Shown here piece after piece: positions 7,430 to 14,766 of a stretch of DNA of 16,441 bases (position 1 is its first letter; the number at the start of each line of letters is the position of its first letter). The position numbers and the translations under genes were made by a program. The DNA is from an uncultured Prevotellaceae bacterium (GTDB lineage Bacteria > Bacteroidota > Bacteroidia > Bacteroidales > Bacteroidaceae), in assembly GCA_937898415.1 (NCBI GenBank), contig CALDLA010000063.1, forward strand, positions 1 to 16,441, given 5' to 3'. The notes under the pieces were generated by a model. The model saw only the letters and a program-made list of their open reading frames with translations, was not told where the DNA came from and searched no databases.

Positions 7430-7819
7430 TTACTTTTGATTCAATTGTTCTTCCAGAAACTCAGCTGCATCGGCCACAAAGTCTGGGCATTCACGGAGTA
7501 CCGCCTTTGTGCCGACGCCTTTTAACAGTTTGCATTGTGTAGCCCCGTTTCTCTCTTGGGATTTGGTCATTATCTGGCGCATTTGTTTCATGGACTTAGC
7601 CTTATCCTTGTTGACCAGTCCCAGAACGATGCCTGCACCAACAAGACTTCCACACGTACCCTCCATGTTTCCCATTCCTGCTCCAAAGGAGTTCGCAATG
7701 TTCATGGCCAGTTCTTCATCAATTCCTGCTATATCGACGTAGGTATGCAGAATTGCCTGTGCGCAGTTATGGCTTCCGTACCTCTTCTTCTCTGCTGCTA
7801 TATGTTTCCTTGTATTCAT
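7430..7819 (-). CDS. C_GCAxxG_C_C family redox-like protein
   Basis: A 129-residue protein of the C_GCAxxG_C_C family, named for its spaced cysteines. Candidates here are C19 (SHNCAQA), C56 (EGTCGSLVGAG), C96 (TQCKLL) and C111 (RECPDFV). The FGAGMGNMEGTCG stretch (45-57) is the family's most recognisable part. Family members are thought to be redox or metal-binding proteins, but no reaction is established. There is no signal peptide. It begins one base after the MBL hydrolase stop and ends 19 bp before the dual-nuclease start, so it is inside the operon. Confidence 0.87.
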   Translation of the reverse strand: MNTRKHIAAEKKRYGSHNCAQAILHTYVDIAGIDEELAMNIANSFGAGMGNMEGTCGSLVGAGIVLGLVNKDKAKSMKQMRQIMTKSQERNGATQCKLLKGVGTKAVLRECPDFVADAAEFLEEQLNQK

Positions 7820-7820
7820 A

Positions 7821-8615
7821 TCAAATTATTATTGTTCCACATTTGAAAGAATGTAATTGTTCACCCATCAAGTCTTTCATCACCTCAAACACATGGTCAC
7901 CTGTGCAATGGCTTGTATAGAATCGTGTTTCAGTATATCTTTCTTTCAATCTTTGAGCCAAAGCTTGTATTTCTGCGTCTGGTTCCATTCCGTCGAGCAG
8001 GTGGAAACCACCAACAACGGAATGAACAGGCCAAGGACAAGCAGAAAGAATGTTTTCGAGTCCGCTATGAGCACAACCCGTAAATAGCAGACCGTCTGCA
8101 TATAGAGCCAATTCGTGACGGAAATCGTCGTGGATATAATCTCCATCAGCATTCTGCACATAAAGGTGCTGGTTTCCCTTGGGCATGGGGTAGAGCTGAG
8201 GTATATGGGCAATAGCGTGAAGACCTTCTGCTATCTCACAGGTCTGATCTAATAAGATAAGTCTGTCATCGTCGTCTATCTCCGGCCACTCCGTGGTAAT
8301 GTTATGCAGATTACCTCGCTTGGAAAAGAACTTGCCGCCCATAGCATCGGGAGAGACGATAACTTTAGCCTTCTGATTATGCTCCATGAAGTATCGTAAG
8401 CCTCCTGCATGGTCGCTATGCCCATGAGAAATGAAAACATAGTCCACATCGCTGAGATCTATACCCAACTGTCCTGCGTTTCGGATAAACAAGTCACTTG
8501 CTCCAGTATCAATCAGGATCTTGTGCCGCTCTGTTTCCAACAGGATAGAAAGTCCATGCTCTGTGGATAGACTACTATCGCTACTTCGATTATCTGATAA
8601 TACAGTCCACTTCAT
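7821..8615 (-). CDS. MBL-fold metallohydrolase
   Basis: A 264-residue metallo-beta-lactamase-fold hydrolase. SHGHSDHAGGL (63-73) is the HxHxDH zinc motif. Further ligand candidates are H183 (GCAHSG) and H205 (GGFHL); HCTGD (236-240) lies near the C-terminus. The order GCAHSG, GGFHL, SHCTG is typical of the group annotated as 7,8-dihydropterin-6-yl-methyl-aminobenzene 5'-phosphate synthase-like, but many of those annotations are by similarity only, so the substrate is open. There is no signal peptide. The start overlaps the methyltransferase stop by four bases and the stop is one base from the next gene, indicating tight coupling. Confidence 0.9.
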   Translation of the reverse strand: MKWTVLSDNRSSDSSLSTEHGLSILLETERHKILIDTGASDLFIRNAGQLGIDLSDVDYVFISHGHSDHAGGLRYFMEHNQKAKVIVSPDAMGGKFFSKRGNLHNITTEWPEIDDDDRLILLDQTCEIAEGLHAIAHIPQLYPMPKGNQHLYVQNADGDYIHDDFRHELALYADGLLFTGCAHSGLENILSACPWPVHSVVGGFHLLDGMEPDAEIQALAQRLKERYTETRFYTSHCTGDHVFEVMKDLMGEQLHSFKCGTIII

Positions 8616-9331
8616 CGCTCACTCATCTTCGTTATTCTTGCCAAATAATCGTAATGTTCACCTTCAGCAACTACCTCTGTAACAAAGCCGTTCTTCGCTG
8701 CTTTCTCTTTCAGAGTGTCAGCATCGATATAAAGCCAGTCAAAAGGTTCGCCAATGGTGTCCTTATACTGCATTCGGAAGCTATGCTCACCGTAATAGTC
8801 CATCTCATTAGGAATATCTATCATCCCATTTTCATCCTCGAATACATAGCTGATATCTGAAGAGTCACACAGTACCTGACCTCCAGGAGCCAATAACTTG
8901 TCAAGTTGTCGGAAGAATTTGGGCAAACGTTCCAAGGTTCCGACGATGCCAATGCCATTCATCAGCATGAGGATAGTGTCGAATTGTCCCTTCAGAGTGA
9001 AGAAGTCTTGTTCCATAATCTTCTTGACTCCTCTATCTTTCATGGTCTCTACGGACAAAGGAGAAATGTCAATAGCAGTTACGTCGATGCCCTTTTCCTG
9101 CAAAACAAGTGAATGACAGCCGGAGCCTGCACCCACATCGAGCGACTTTCCCTTTGTCATATCGAGAGCCTTACGTTCTATCTCCGGCATGTCCTCATAC
9201 TTACGGAAAAGCGTTTGCAGGGGTATCTCGTCCTCCTCAAACATTGGGGAGAATACCCTGAGCTTGTCTGCCGTCCCTGTTTTCCAGTAGTCGGCAATGG
9301 CTCTGCCCATCGGATCTATCTTGCTATTCAT
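8612..9331 (-). CDS. Class I SAM-dependent methyltransferase
   Basis: A 239-residue protein with a Rossmann-type SAM-binding core: motif I LDVGAGSG (64-71), an acidic residue at the end of strand 2 (TAIDIS, 85-90), and QDFFTLKGQFDTILMLMNGI covering motifs II-III. The following LLAPGGQVLCDSSD resembles the usual post-motif strand. It lacks the NPPY/DPPY motif of DNA amino-methyltransferases and the PC motif of cytosine enzymes, so a small-molecule or protein substrate is more likely than DNA. It overlaps the HAD stop by eight bases and the MBL start by four. Confidence 0.9.
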   Translation of the reverse strand: MNSKIDPMGRAIADYWKTGTADKLRVFSPMFEEDEIPLQTLFRKYEDMPEIERKALDMTKGKSLDVGAGSGCHSLVLQEKGIDVTAIDISPLSVETMKDRGVKKIMEQDFFTLKGQFDTILMLMNGIGIVGTLERLPKFFRQLDKLLAPGGQVLCDSSDISYVFEDENGMIDIPNEMDYYGEHSFRMQYKDTIGEPFDWLYIDADTLKEKAAKNGFVTEVVAEGEHYDYLARITKMSER

Positions 9332-9980
9332 CTTCTGTTACTCCTAAAAGATCCTCCATTCTGTCAATGATAAAGTCGGCTCCTGCCTCTTTTAGTTCCT
9401 CTCTGCTTCCGTTGCCCCAAGTCACACCGCAAGTCTTAGCTCCAGCATTGAATCCCATCAAGATGTCAACCGCCATATCCCCGACAACAAGCGTTTCGTT
9501 GGCAGCAAATTGCATGGCAGCAAGTGTCTTCAGTACAGGTTCTGGTTTGGGTTTCGCCTCCTTCACGTCATCAGCCCCTATTAAATAAGAAATATAGTCA
9601 GCGATGCCCATATTGTAAGTCAACTCCGTGAGGGAATTGCGTGAACGGGATGAAGCGATAGTGAGTACGAAGCCTTGTTCCTTCAGAGTTTTCAAGGTCT
9701 TGACAACACCAGGGAAGGCTTCCGGCGTAATCTTCTGAAGATTCTCGTTGAAGATCCTGCGGTAGGTTTCAGCACAGCGGGGAATGAGTCCATCCTGAAT
9801 ATCAGGGAACAGTGTTCTGAAGCACCCTGCCAATGGCAAACCTATAGTGGATGCACATTCTGCCTCACTACGTTCTGGCAGTTGCAGCTCCTTGATGGCC
9901 ATCTGCATGGTCGTGACGATGTTCCGTCTGGTGTCGCCCAGCGTCCCGTCAAAATCGAATATAATCAGTTTTATGCTCAT
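9324..9980 (-). CDS. HAD-family hydrolase, phosphoglycolate-phosphatase-like
   Basis: A 218-residue haloacid-dehalogenase-family phosphatase (subfamily IA). Motif I is IFDFDGTLGDT with nucleophile D9 and acid/base D11. Motif II is LTIASSRSR (S110 or S111). Motif III is the lysine in EAKPKPEP (about 143). Motif IV is VVGDMAVDI (D168). The helical cap lies at about 15-90. This layout is shared by phosphoglycolate, pyrophosphate and nucleotide phosphatases, and the sequence does not decide between them. It starts 10 bp after the thioesterase stop and overlaps the methyltransferase start. Confidence 0.92.
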   Translation of the reverse strand: MSIKLIIFDFDGTLGDTRRNIVTTMQMAIKELQLPERSEAECASTIGLPLAGCFRTLFPDIQDGLIPRCAETYRRIFNENLQKITPEAFPGVVKTLKTLKEQGFVLTIASSRSRNSLTELTYNMGIADYISYLIGADDVKEAKPKPEPVLKTLAAMQFAANETLVVGDMAVDILMGFNAGAKTCGVTWGNGSREELKEAGADFIIDRMEDLLGVTEDE

Positions 9981-9990
9981 GGCAATCCAT

Positions 9991-10458
9991 TTACTCTTCC
10001 ACCTCGCAATGTAAGAATCCCATTTCCTTGGCCTTTTCTTCGTTCATCAGGAAGTAGATGGCCTCTCCCTCGTTGCAGAGTTCACCTTTTGAGTTGGTAA
10101 TTTCTGCGCTGATATAGGCAAGATTCCGCACCTGTTTCGTCACTTTGGCCCTGATTGTCAGCTCTGGTTCAGTCGTAGGAACTGCCTTACGGAACTTCAC
10201 ATTCAGCTGAACGGTGTAGCCACTGGTCTGTAACTTGCGGGTGACCACCCAACCACATACTTCATCAATCAGCGTACTCAGAATGCCGCCGTGCATGGTG
10301 TCTACCCAGCCCTGATAGTTATGCTCAGGATGCCAGGTACTCACGATATAGTCACCATCTTCATAGAACTCCATGTGAAGCCCGATGGGATTGTCTGGAC
10401 TGCAACCGAAACAATTATACCCTTCATGGTTGCGCCATGGGTTTATTATCTTCTTCAT
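9991..10458 (-). CDS. PaaI-type hotdog-fold thioesterase
   Basis: A 155-residue hotdog-fold protein of the PaaI acyl-CoA thioesterase family. The signature HGGILSTLIDEVCGW (56-70) contains the glycine pair and the acidic residue of the active-site helix. YTVQLNVKFRKAVP and LTIRAKV form the following strands. The N-terminus has two cysteines (NCFGCSPDNPIGL, 15-27), a conserved start of one PaaI subgroup. Such enzymes hydrolyse acyl- or aryl-CoA; the specific substrate is unknown. The start overlaps the lipoprotein gene stop by four bases. Confidence 0.9.
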   Translation of the reverse strand: MKKIINPWRNHEGYNCFGCSPDNPIGLHMEFYEDGDYIVSTWHPEHNYQGWVDTMHGGILSTLIDEVCGWVVTRKLQTSGYTVQLNVKFRKAVPTTEPELTIRAKVTKQVRNLAYISAEITNSKGELCNEGEAIYFLMNEEKAKEMGFLHCEVEE

Positions 10459-10850
10459 TTCTTCTCAAAGTAATCAAACAGATCAATAACTCCTGCTTCC
10501 TCCTCGACATTGAGGGACGGGACTTTCTCCACCATTCTTGTGGTGCCACTTGTCTTATCCACATAGAAATGCACAAAGGCACCTGTGTAACTGCGGAATA
10601 CCACTTGATAAGCAGAATCTGTCTCTTCACCCATCTGTACAAACATAATGTCAGGATTGTCCTTAGCTACGCTCCAGTCATACGCACTATGGCAGTATTT
10701 GTTTACTCCCTCGTAAGCCATGTCTGCAGTAATGGTTCTTAACGTATCTTCCGTTTGCACATTAGAGGACGGTGTTACTTCAGCCTTGTTATTACGGCAT
10801 GAGCATAAAAACAGGGCTATAAATACGAATAATAATGCAATGTACTTCAT
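10455..10850 (-). CDS. Putative lipoprotein of unknown function
   Basis: A 131-residue protein with a clear lipoprotein signal: hydrophobic MKYIALLFVFIALFLCSC, where cysteine 18 would be lipidated. The mature part is short and mixed alpha/beta, with ITADMAYEGVNKYCHSAYDW and YTGAFVHFYVDKTSGTTRMV. The second stretch loosely recalls small secreted beta-sheet domains, but I do not recognise a named family. It is the only exported product of the operon, between carbonic anhydrase and the thioesterase, and overlaps both by four bases. Confidence 0.75.
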   Translation of the reverse strand: MKYIALLFVFIALFLCSCRNNKAEVTPSSNVQTEDTLRTITADMAYEGVNKYCHSAYDWSVAKDNPDIMFVQMGEETDSAYQVVFRSYTGAFVHFYVDKTSGTTRMVEKVPSLNVEEEAGVIDLFDYFEKK

Positions 10851-11395
10851 TGGATTTCTTTTAATGCGCCAGTTTCAGAATCAATGATAAACCCACGAAC
10901 CACGATATCCTTTGGCACAAGCGGATGGGTCTTGATGGTCTCAACGGTCTTTCTTACTGATGTCGGTGTGTCCTTGAAACCCTCTAACCACTGGTCGAGG
11001 TCAATTCCACACTTACGGATGGTGTTGAGCGTTTCATCCGTCACGCCACGGGCTATCATCTCATGGTGGAAGTGGTCATAGCTCATGTGGCAGGCTCCGC
11101 AGTGAGAGTGCGCCACCACCATAATCTCCTGCACGCCCAGCTCGTAAATGGCCACTATCAGGCTACGCATGGCCGAGTCGAAAGCAGAGATAACCAAACC
11201 GCCCGCGTTCTTGATAATCTTCGCATCACCATTCTTCAGACCGAGTGCCGCAGGAAGCAGTTCAGTCAGTCTTGTGTCCATACACGACAATACCGCCAGC
11301 TTCTTGTCGGGGTACTTGTCGGTAAGATACTTCTCGTAGCCTTTTTGCTCTACGAAACTCTTATTGAAGTCAATAATCTGGTCTATCATACTCAT
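10847..11395 (-). CDS. Beta-class carbonic anhydrase
   Basis: A 182-residue beta-carbonic anhydrase that interconverts CO2 and bicarbonate in the cytoplasm. The zinc site is visible as CMDTRL (C38, with the D40/R42 dyad) and AHSHCGAC (H96 and C99). KNAGG (about 62-66) is also conserved in the family. A GTG start at 11410 would add five residues; the ATG at 11395 (or 11389) is preferred because it sits about 23 nt after the predicted transcript start and begins the family-like MSMIDQ. It is the first gene of the ten-gene minus-strand cluster and overlaps the lipoprotein start by four bases. Confidence 0.92.
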   Translation of the reverse strand: MSMIDQIIDFNKSFVEQKGYEKYLTDKYPDKKLAVLSCMDTRLTELLPAALGLKNGDAKIIKNAGGLVISAFDSAMRSLIVAIYELGVQEIMVVAHSHCGACHMSYDHFHHEMIARGVTDETLNTIRKCGIDLDQWLEGFKDTPTSVRKTVETIKTHPLVPKDIVVRGFIIDSETGALKEIQ

Positions 11396-11423
11396 AATAC
11401 CTAAATACACTTAAAACTGATGG

Positions 11424-11431
11424 CAAATTTA
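11424..11431 (-). promoter_or_regulatory. -7 promoter element of the ten-gene minus-strand operon
   Basis: The minus strand reads TAAATTTG, an exact match to TAnnTTTG. No clear TTTG is at the -33 distance; TTTAGC is nearest. The predicted transcript start near 11418 gives a leader of about 23 nt to the carbonic anhydrase ATG. Confidence 0.5.
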
Positions 11432-11453
11432 CGAATTATTGCTGACTTTTTGC

Positions 11454-11461
11454 TAAATTTG
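11454..11461 (+). promoter_or_regulatory. -7 promoter element of the plus-strand DUF2271-esterase-SDR-lactonase operon
   Basis: The plus strand reads TAAATTTG, the same octamer as in the divergent promoter. The predicted start near 11467 gives a leader of about 45 nt to the ATG at 11512. A good -33 TTTG is not present. Confidence 0.5.
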
Positions 11462-11511
11462 TGGCGATATTTAGGATAGTTTATAAACAAACCCAACAAA
11501 AGACTAAGATT

Positions 11512-12114
11512 ATGAGACGAAAGAAGTTATTTATCGCCGCTCTCGCCGCTACGCTGCTTGCGATTCCGGCAATGGTTCAAAGTAAGAAGGGTGAAACTGC
11601 AAAGAAGGCTCAGACCCTTGAAGTATCGTTCGACTATCAGCGTCAGGCTGGCCCAGGTTCCAACCAGTATGCTGTCTGGATTGAGAACGAGAAGGGTGAT
11701 GTAGTGAAGACACTCTTCGTTACCTCGTACACCACGAAAGGCCGCGCCCGTGGTGGTGAGCAGCCCAAACGTGGTTACACTGTGCGTCCTGCCTGTGTAC
11801 CGACATGGGTTAAAACCGTCAAGGCCGATGAAAAGACTGACCAGCAGCTGGATGCCGTCACGGGAGCCACACCGCAGGCAGGAGGTACTCAGACCTTCAC
11901 TTGGGACTTCACTGACGAGCAAGGCAAGGCCGTCCCGCAGGGAAGCTATAAGGTCGTAGTCGAAGCCACATTGTTCTTCGACAGTGACATCATCTACTCT
12001 GGCACCTTCTCCACCAAGGACAAGGCAGGTGACATCAAGCTTACTTCGACGCTCACCAAAGAGGACGAGCAGCACAAGAATATGGTGACGAACGTAAAGG
12101 CCTCACTCAAATAA
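11512..12114 (+). CDS. DUF2271 domain secreted protein
   Basis: A 200-residue exported protein. Residues 1-24 are a signal peptide: a basic RRKK start, a hydrophobic stretch, then cleavage near MVQS. The body matches the DUF2271 pattern: QYAVWIENEKGDVVKTLFVT, then AVTGATPQAGGTQTFTWDF (about 130-148), then VPQGSYKVVVEATLFF, a FlgD-like Ig fold that presents an extended loop. The GTG at 11461 would fall inside the -7 box and is rejected; the ATG at 11512 begins the signal peptide. The stop shares a base with the next start (TAATG). Members of this family often occur beside FMN-transfer and PepSY proteins, but none is seen here, and the function is unknown. Confidence 0.85.
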   Translation: MRRKKLFIAALAATLLAIPAMVQSKKGETAKKAQTLEVSFDYQRQAGPGSNQYAVWIENEKGDVVKTLFVTSYTTKGRARGGEQPKRGYTVRPACVPTWVKTVKADEKTDQQLDAVTGATPQAGGTQTFTWDFTDEQGKAVPQGSYKVVVEATLFFDSDIIYSGTFSTKDKAGDIKLTSTLTKEDEQHKNMVTNVKASLK

Positions 12115-12893
12115 TGGCATCACAAATGAAAAACCATAACTTCTGGATCTTCCTCTGCTTCGGGCAGTCGAACATGGCGGGACAGGCTCCTATAGAGGAG
12201 CAAGACCTGGTGGTGAGCGACCGCTTTCTCAGCATGGTCACCACCGACGGCCCTGACTGTCAGTTAGGCACATGGCGCAAGGCCGTGCCGCCACTCTGCC
12301 GAGATGATGCCAACCTCGGCCCAGCCGACTGGTTCGGACGGACGCTGCTCGAAGCGGTGCCCGAAGATGTCCGCATCGGCATCGTGTCGGTGGCCGTTGA
12401 GGGCTGTCCCATAACGTTCTTCGACAAAGACCAGAACGCCCGCATCATCGCCTGCGAAGACCGCGACTGGATGAACGACATCCTCGACCAATACGGACGA
12501 AACCCCTATGAGCGGCTGCTGTCGATGGCCAAGGTGGCTGCTAACGATGGCGTCATCAAGGGCATCCTGCTTCATCAGGGCGAGACGGACGCTTACGACC
12601 AACAATGGCAAAAGACGGTCTGGAAGATATACTGCGACCTGCAACAAGAACTGGGTTTCGACCCGACTGCTGTTCCCTTGCTCGTCGGCGAGGTGGTGCG
12701 CAGCGAGTACGGCGGCATCTGCGGCCACGCCAATCCTACCATCAATGACATAGCTAATCGCTATCCGAATACATACGTCGTATCTTCCGAAGGGTGCCTT
12801 CCCTGCGGTGACTATCTCCATTTCTGCGGCGAGGGTTACCGGCTCTTAGGCCGTCACTATGCCCAGCGATATTTGGAAGCAACAAATCCATAA
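12114..12893 (+). CDS. Sialate O-acetylesterase / CE6-like SGNH hydrolase
   Basis: A 259-residue carbohydrate esterase-like protein. Block I CFGQSNMAGQ supplies the nucleophile S19. HQGETDA (154-160) is the block with oxyanion-hole and substrate-binding residues. The final DYLHF (233-237) gives the acid and base (D233, H236). These patterns are typical of the sialate O-acetylesterase/acetylxylan esterase group (CE6/DUF303). No signal peptide is present: the protein begins at the first strand of the fold (WIFLCFGQSN), so it is probably cytoplasmic, unlike many polysaccharide-acting relatives. The start may be ATG 12114 or ATG 12126; the first overlaps the DUF2271 stop. With the following genes it suggests intracellular deacetylation of a sugar. 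Confidence 0.87.
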   Translation: MASQMKNHNFWIFLCFGQSNMAGQAPIEEQDLVVSDRFLSMVTTDGPDCQLGTWRKAVPPLCRDDANLGPADWFGRTLLEAVPEDVRIGIVSVAVEGCPITFFDKDQNARIIACEDRDWMNDILDQYGRNPYERLLSMAKVAANDGVIKGILLHQGETDAYDQQWQKTVWKIYCDLQQELGFDPTAVPLLVGEVVRSEYGGICGHANPTINDIANRYPNTYVVSSEGCLPCGDYLHFCGEGYRLLGRHYAQRYLEATNP

Positions 12894-12946
12894 TTGGCAG
12901 ATTCTGCTATCAAGAATTAATCAGTGGTAACATTAAACTATAATGT

Positions 12947-13732
12947 ATGGAAGACTTCAAAGATAAAGTAGCCGTCGTGACAGGTGGGGCACAGGGCATA
13001 GGCCGCTGCATCGCCAAAGAGTTTCTAAAGGCTGGAGCGCAGGTCTGCGTGATTGACAAGCAGGAGGGCGACCACTTTGTGGGCGACATTGCCGACAAAC
13101 AGACTTTGGAGCAGTTCGCCCAGGAGGTCATTGCGAAGCATGGCCATGTGGACTATCTCATCAACAATGCCTTGCCGCTGATGAAAGGCATCGATACGTG
13201 CAGCTACGAGGATTTCCAGTATGCCATGAGTGTCGGAGTCACCGCCCCGTTCTACCTCGCTAAACTCTTTGTACCGTATTTCGCCGAGGGAGCTGCTATC
13301 GTGAACATATCTTCTTCTCGCGACCGCATGAGCCAACCCCAGACGGAGAGCTACACAGCTGCCAAAGGAGGCATCGCAGCACTGACGTATGCGCTGGCCG
13401 TCAGCCTTGCCGAACGTGTCCGTGTCAACTCTATCTCACCAGGTTGGATAGATACTGCCTACACCGTCTATGAAGGCGACCGAGTAAGCGAGAGCAGAGT
13501 GATGCTCGCATCAACTCTGCCGAGCGGGAGGCGGCTCGACCGTAGGTCAAGCCCCGATGCCGTTCAGCAGCCCGTCGGTCGTGTCGGCAATCCTCTGGAC
13601 ATTGCCAACATGGTGCTCTATCTCTGTTCCGACAAGGCGGGTTTCATCACGGGAGAGAACATCTGCATCGACGGTGGCATGACCCACCAGATGATATACC
13701 ATGCCGATAATGGCTGGAAATTGGAATTATAA
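12947..13732 (+). CDS. SDR-family oxidoreductase carrying an in-frame palindromic insert
   Basis: A 261-residue NAD(P)-dependent short-chain dehydrogenase. TGGAQGIG (12-19) binds the cofactor, INN (72-74) is the NNAG-like motif, Ser122/123 and the YTAAK tyrosine and lysine (Y136, K140) are catalytic, and SPGWIDT (164-170) follows. The C-terminal segment GRVGNPLDIANMVLYLCSDK and GFITGENICIDGG is well conserved. Residues 178-202 (25 residues, 13478-13552) look foreign: removing them joins YEG to PDAVQQPVGRVGNP, which reads like the uninterrupted family loop. The insert is in the variable substrate loop after the active site, so the enzyme may still fold. An out-of-frame ATG at 12943 is ignored. 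It lies 53 bp after the esterase and 11 bp before the lactonase. Its substrate is unknown, perhaps a sugar. Confidence 0.9.
   Translation: MEDFKDKVAVVTGGAQGIGRCIAKEFLKAGAQVCVIDKQEGDHFVGDIADKQTLEQFAQEVIAKHGHVDYLINNALPLMKGIDTCSYEDFQYAMSVGVTAPFYLAKLFVPYFAEGAAIVNISSSRDRMSQPQTESYTAAKGGIAALTYALAVSLAERVRVNSISPGWIDTAYTVYEGDRVSESRVMLASTLPSGRRLDRRSSPDAVQQPVGRVGNPLDIANMVLYLCSDKAGFITGENICIDGGMTHQMIYHADNGWKLEL
13478..13552 (+). repeat. 75-bp palindrome-rich insertion element inside the SDR gene
   Basis: The stretch is exactly 25 codons. It contains three consecutive hairpins. The first pairs GCAGAGT with ACTCTGC and GATGC with GCATC around a TC turn, with one bulged A (13494-13520). The second pairs CGAGC with GCTCG (13521-13538). 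The third is GACC-GTA-GGTC (13538-13548). The plus strand frame in use is open, the other two plus frames contain stops, and at least one minus frame is open. The encoded peptide is rich in Arg and Ser (DRVSESRVML, then LPSGRRLDRRSS). The pattern matches known palindromic elements that insert into coding genes. No second copy is visible in this window. Confidence 0.65.
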
Positions 13733-13743
13733 ACTGCACGAAT

Positions 13744-14652
13744 ATGAAAGAAAGTTTATCAAACTCACTAATAATTTTGGCATGCACCATTCTCATGACA
13801 GCATGTGCTTCAGCTCACTCAAATGAAATCGTTGCAGAAGGTGAAGTACCTGTAAGACTCGCTGATTCGTATAGTTTTACAGAAGGGCCTGCGACAGATG
13901 CAAGGGGTAACGTCTACTTTACAGACCAGCCTAACAATAGGATTTACCGTTGGGACTGCGAATCGGGAGAGATAACGCTGTTCACTGATCAGAGCGGTCG
14001 ATCTAACGGGATGTTCTTTGATGCCCAGGGCAACCTGATAGCCTGCGCAGACATGGACAACCAGGTCTGGTCGTTCAATATGAAAGGACAACACAAAATA
14101 CTTGTGACCGACTACCGCGAAAAGTTGCTGAACGGCCCCAACGATGTATGGATCGCGAAGGATGGCAGCTATTATCTGACCGACCCTTATTTCAAGCGCG
14201 ACTACTGGACGCGCGAAACAGCCCGCCAGCAGCCTGTGGAAGGCCTGTATTATCTGGCACCTGAAGGCAAACAGTTGGTCATGCTCGACTCAACGCTTAA
14301 CCAACCCAATGGTCTTGTAGGAACGCCCGACGGTAAACATCTGTATGTCGCAGAGGCAAAGGCAAACAGAATCCTGAAATACGACATTCAGACGGACGGC
14401 TCCCTGACGAACCGCCAGGTGTTTGCCAACATGGGGTCGGATGGGATGACGATAGACGACCGGGGGAACATCTATCTGACTGGCGACGGCGTGACCGTAT
14501 TCGACAAGGATGGCCAGCAGATAGCCCATTTCCCCATCCCCGAGGACTGGACGGCCAACGTTTGCTTCGGTGGCAAAGAGCGTAACATCTTATTCATAAC
14601 CGCATCAAAATCCGTTTATACTCTAAAAATGCTTGTGCATGGGGTACAATGA
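13744..14652 (+). CDS. SMP-30/gluconolactonase-like lipoprotein
   Basis: A 302-residue beta-propeller protein of the SMP-30/gluconolactonase/LRE family, which hydrolyses sugar lactones. Residues 1-21 form a lipoprotein-type signal ending LMTAC. The propeller motifs include SFTEGPATDARGNVYFTDQP (about 44-63), LLNGPNDVWIAKDGSYYLTD (with N and D ligand candidates), QPNGLVGTPDGKHLYVAE and GSDGMTIDDRGNIYLTG (about 236-252), supplying the usual E, N and D metal ligands. It starts 11 bp after the SDR stop; a dehydrogenase followed by a lactonase fits aldose oxidation to an aldonic acid. The lactonase is exported while the SDR appears cytoplasmic, which is a mismatch for one shared pathway. Confidence 0.87.
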   Translation: MKESLSNSLIILACTILMTACASAHSNEIVAEGEVPVRLADSYSFTEGPATDARGNVYFTDQPNNRIYRWDCESGEITLFTDQSGRSNGMFFDAQGNLIACADMDNQVWSFNMKGQHKILVTDYREKLLNGPNDVWIAKDGSYYLTDPYFKRDYWTRETARQQPVEGLYYLAPEGKQLVMLDSTLNQPNGLVGTPDGKHLYVAEAKANRILKYDIQTDGSLTNRQVFANMGSDGMTIDDRGNIYLTGDGVTVFDKDGQQIAHFPIPEDWTANVCFGGKERNILFITASKSVYTLKMLVHGVQ

Positions 14653-14690
14653 TGAGCTATAAAGCCAATTGTCTGGAAACAAATGATCTA

Positions 14691-14722
14691 TAAAAATCGA
14701 GGAGCTTCTTTGCAGAAACTCC
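14691..14722 (-). terminator. Terminator after the His-rich secreted protein gene
   Basis: A stem pairs GGAG-TTCT with AGAA-CTCC (14701-14722) with a single c/a mismatch and a TTGC loop. In the minus direction it is followed by a short T run (14692-14696). It is 44 bp past the His-rich gene stop, and could also stop plus-strand reading from the lactonase gene, which ends at 14652. Confidence 0.5.
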
Positions 14723-14766
14723 CCGTGAGTCCTTTTGCAAGGCATATAGAGATTTTATGGAACAGT

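Noticed and set aside
5581..9331. Dual nuclease plus methyltransferase as a restriction-modification system
   Set aside because: The methyltransferase has a SAM-binding motif but no DNA-methylase catalytic motif, and two small-molecule genes separate them.
11396..11410. GTG start at 11410 for carbonic anhydrase
   Set aside because: It leaves only about eight nt of leader after the predicted transcript start; the ATG at 11395 fits the family better.
11461..11511. GTG start at 11461 for the DUF2271 gene
   Set aside because: The codon lies inside the -7 promoter box and would precede the signal peptide with an unlikely sequence.
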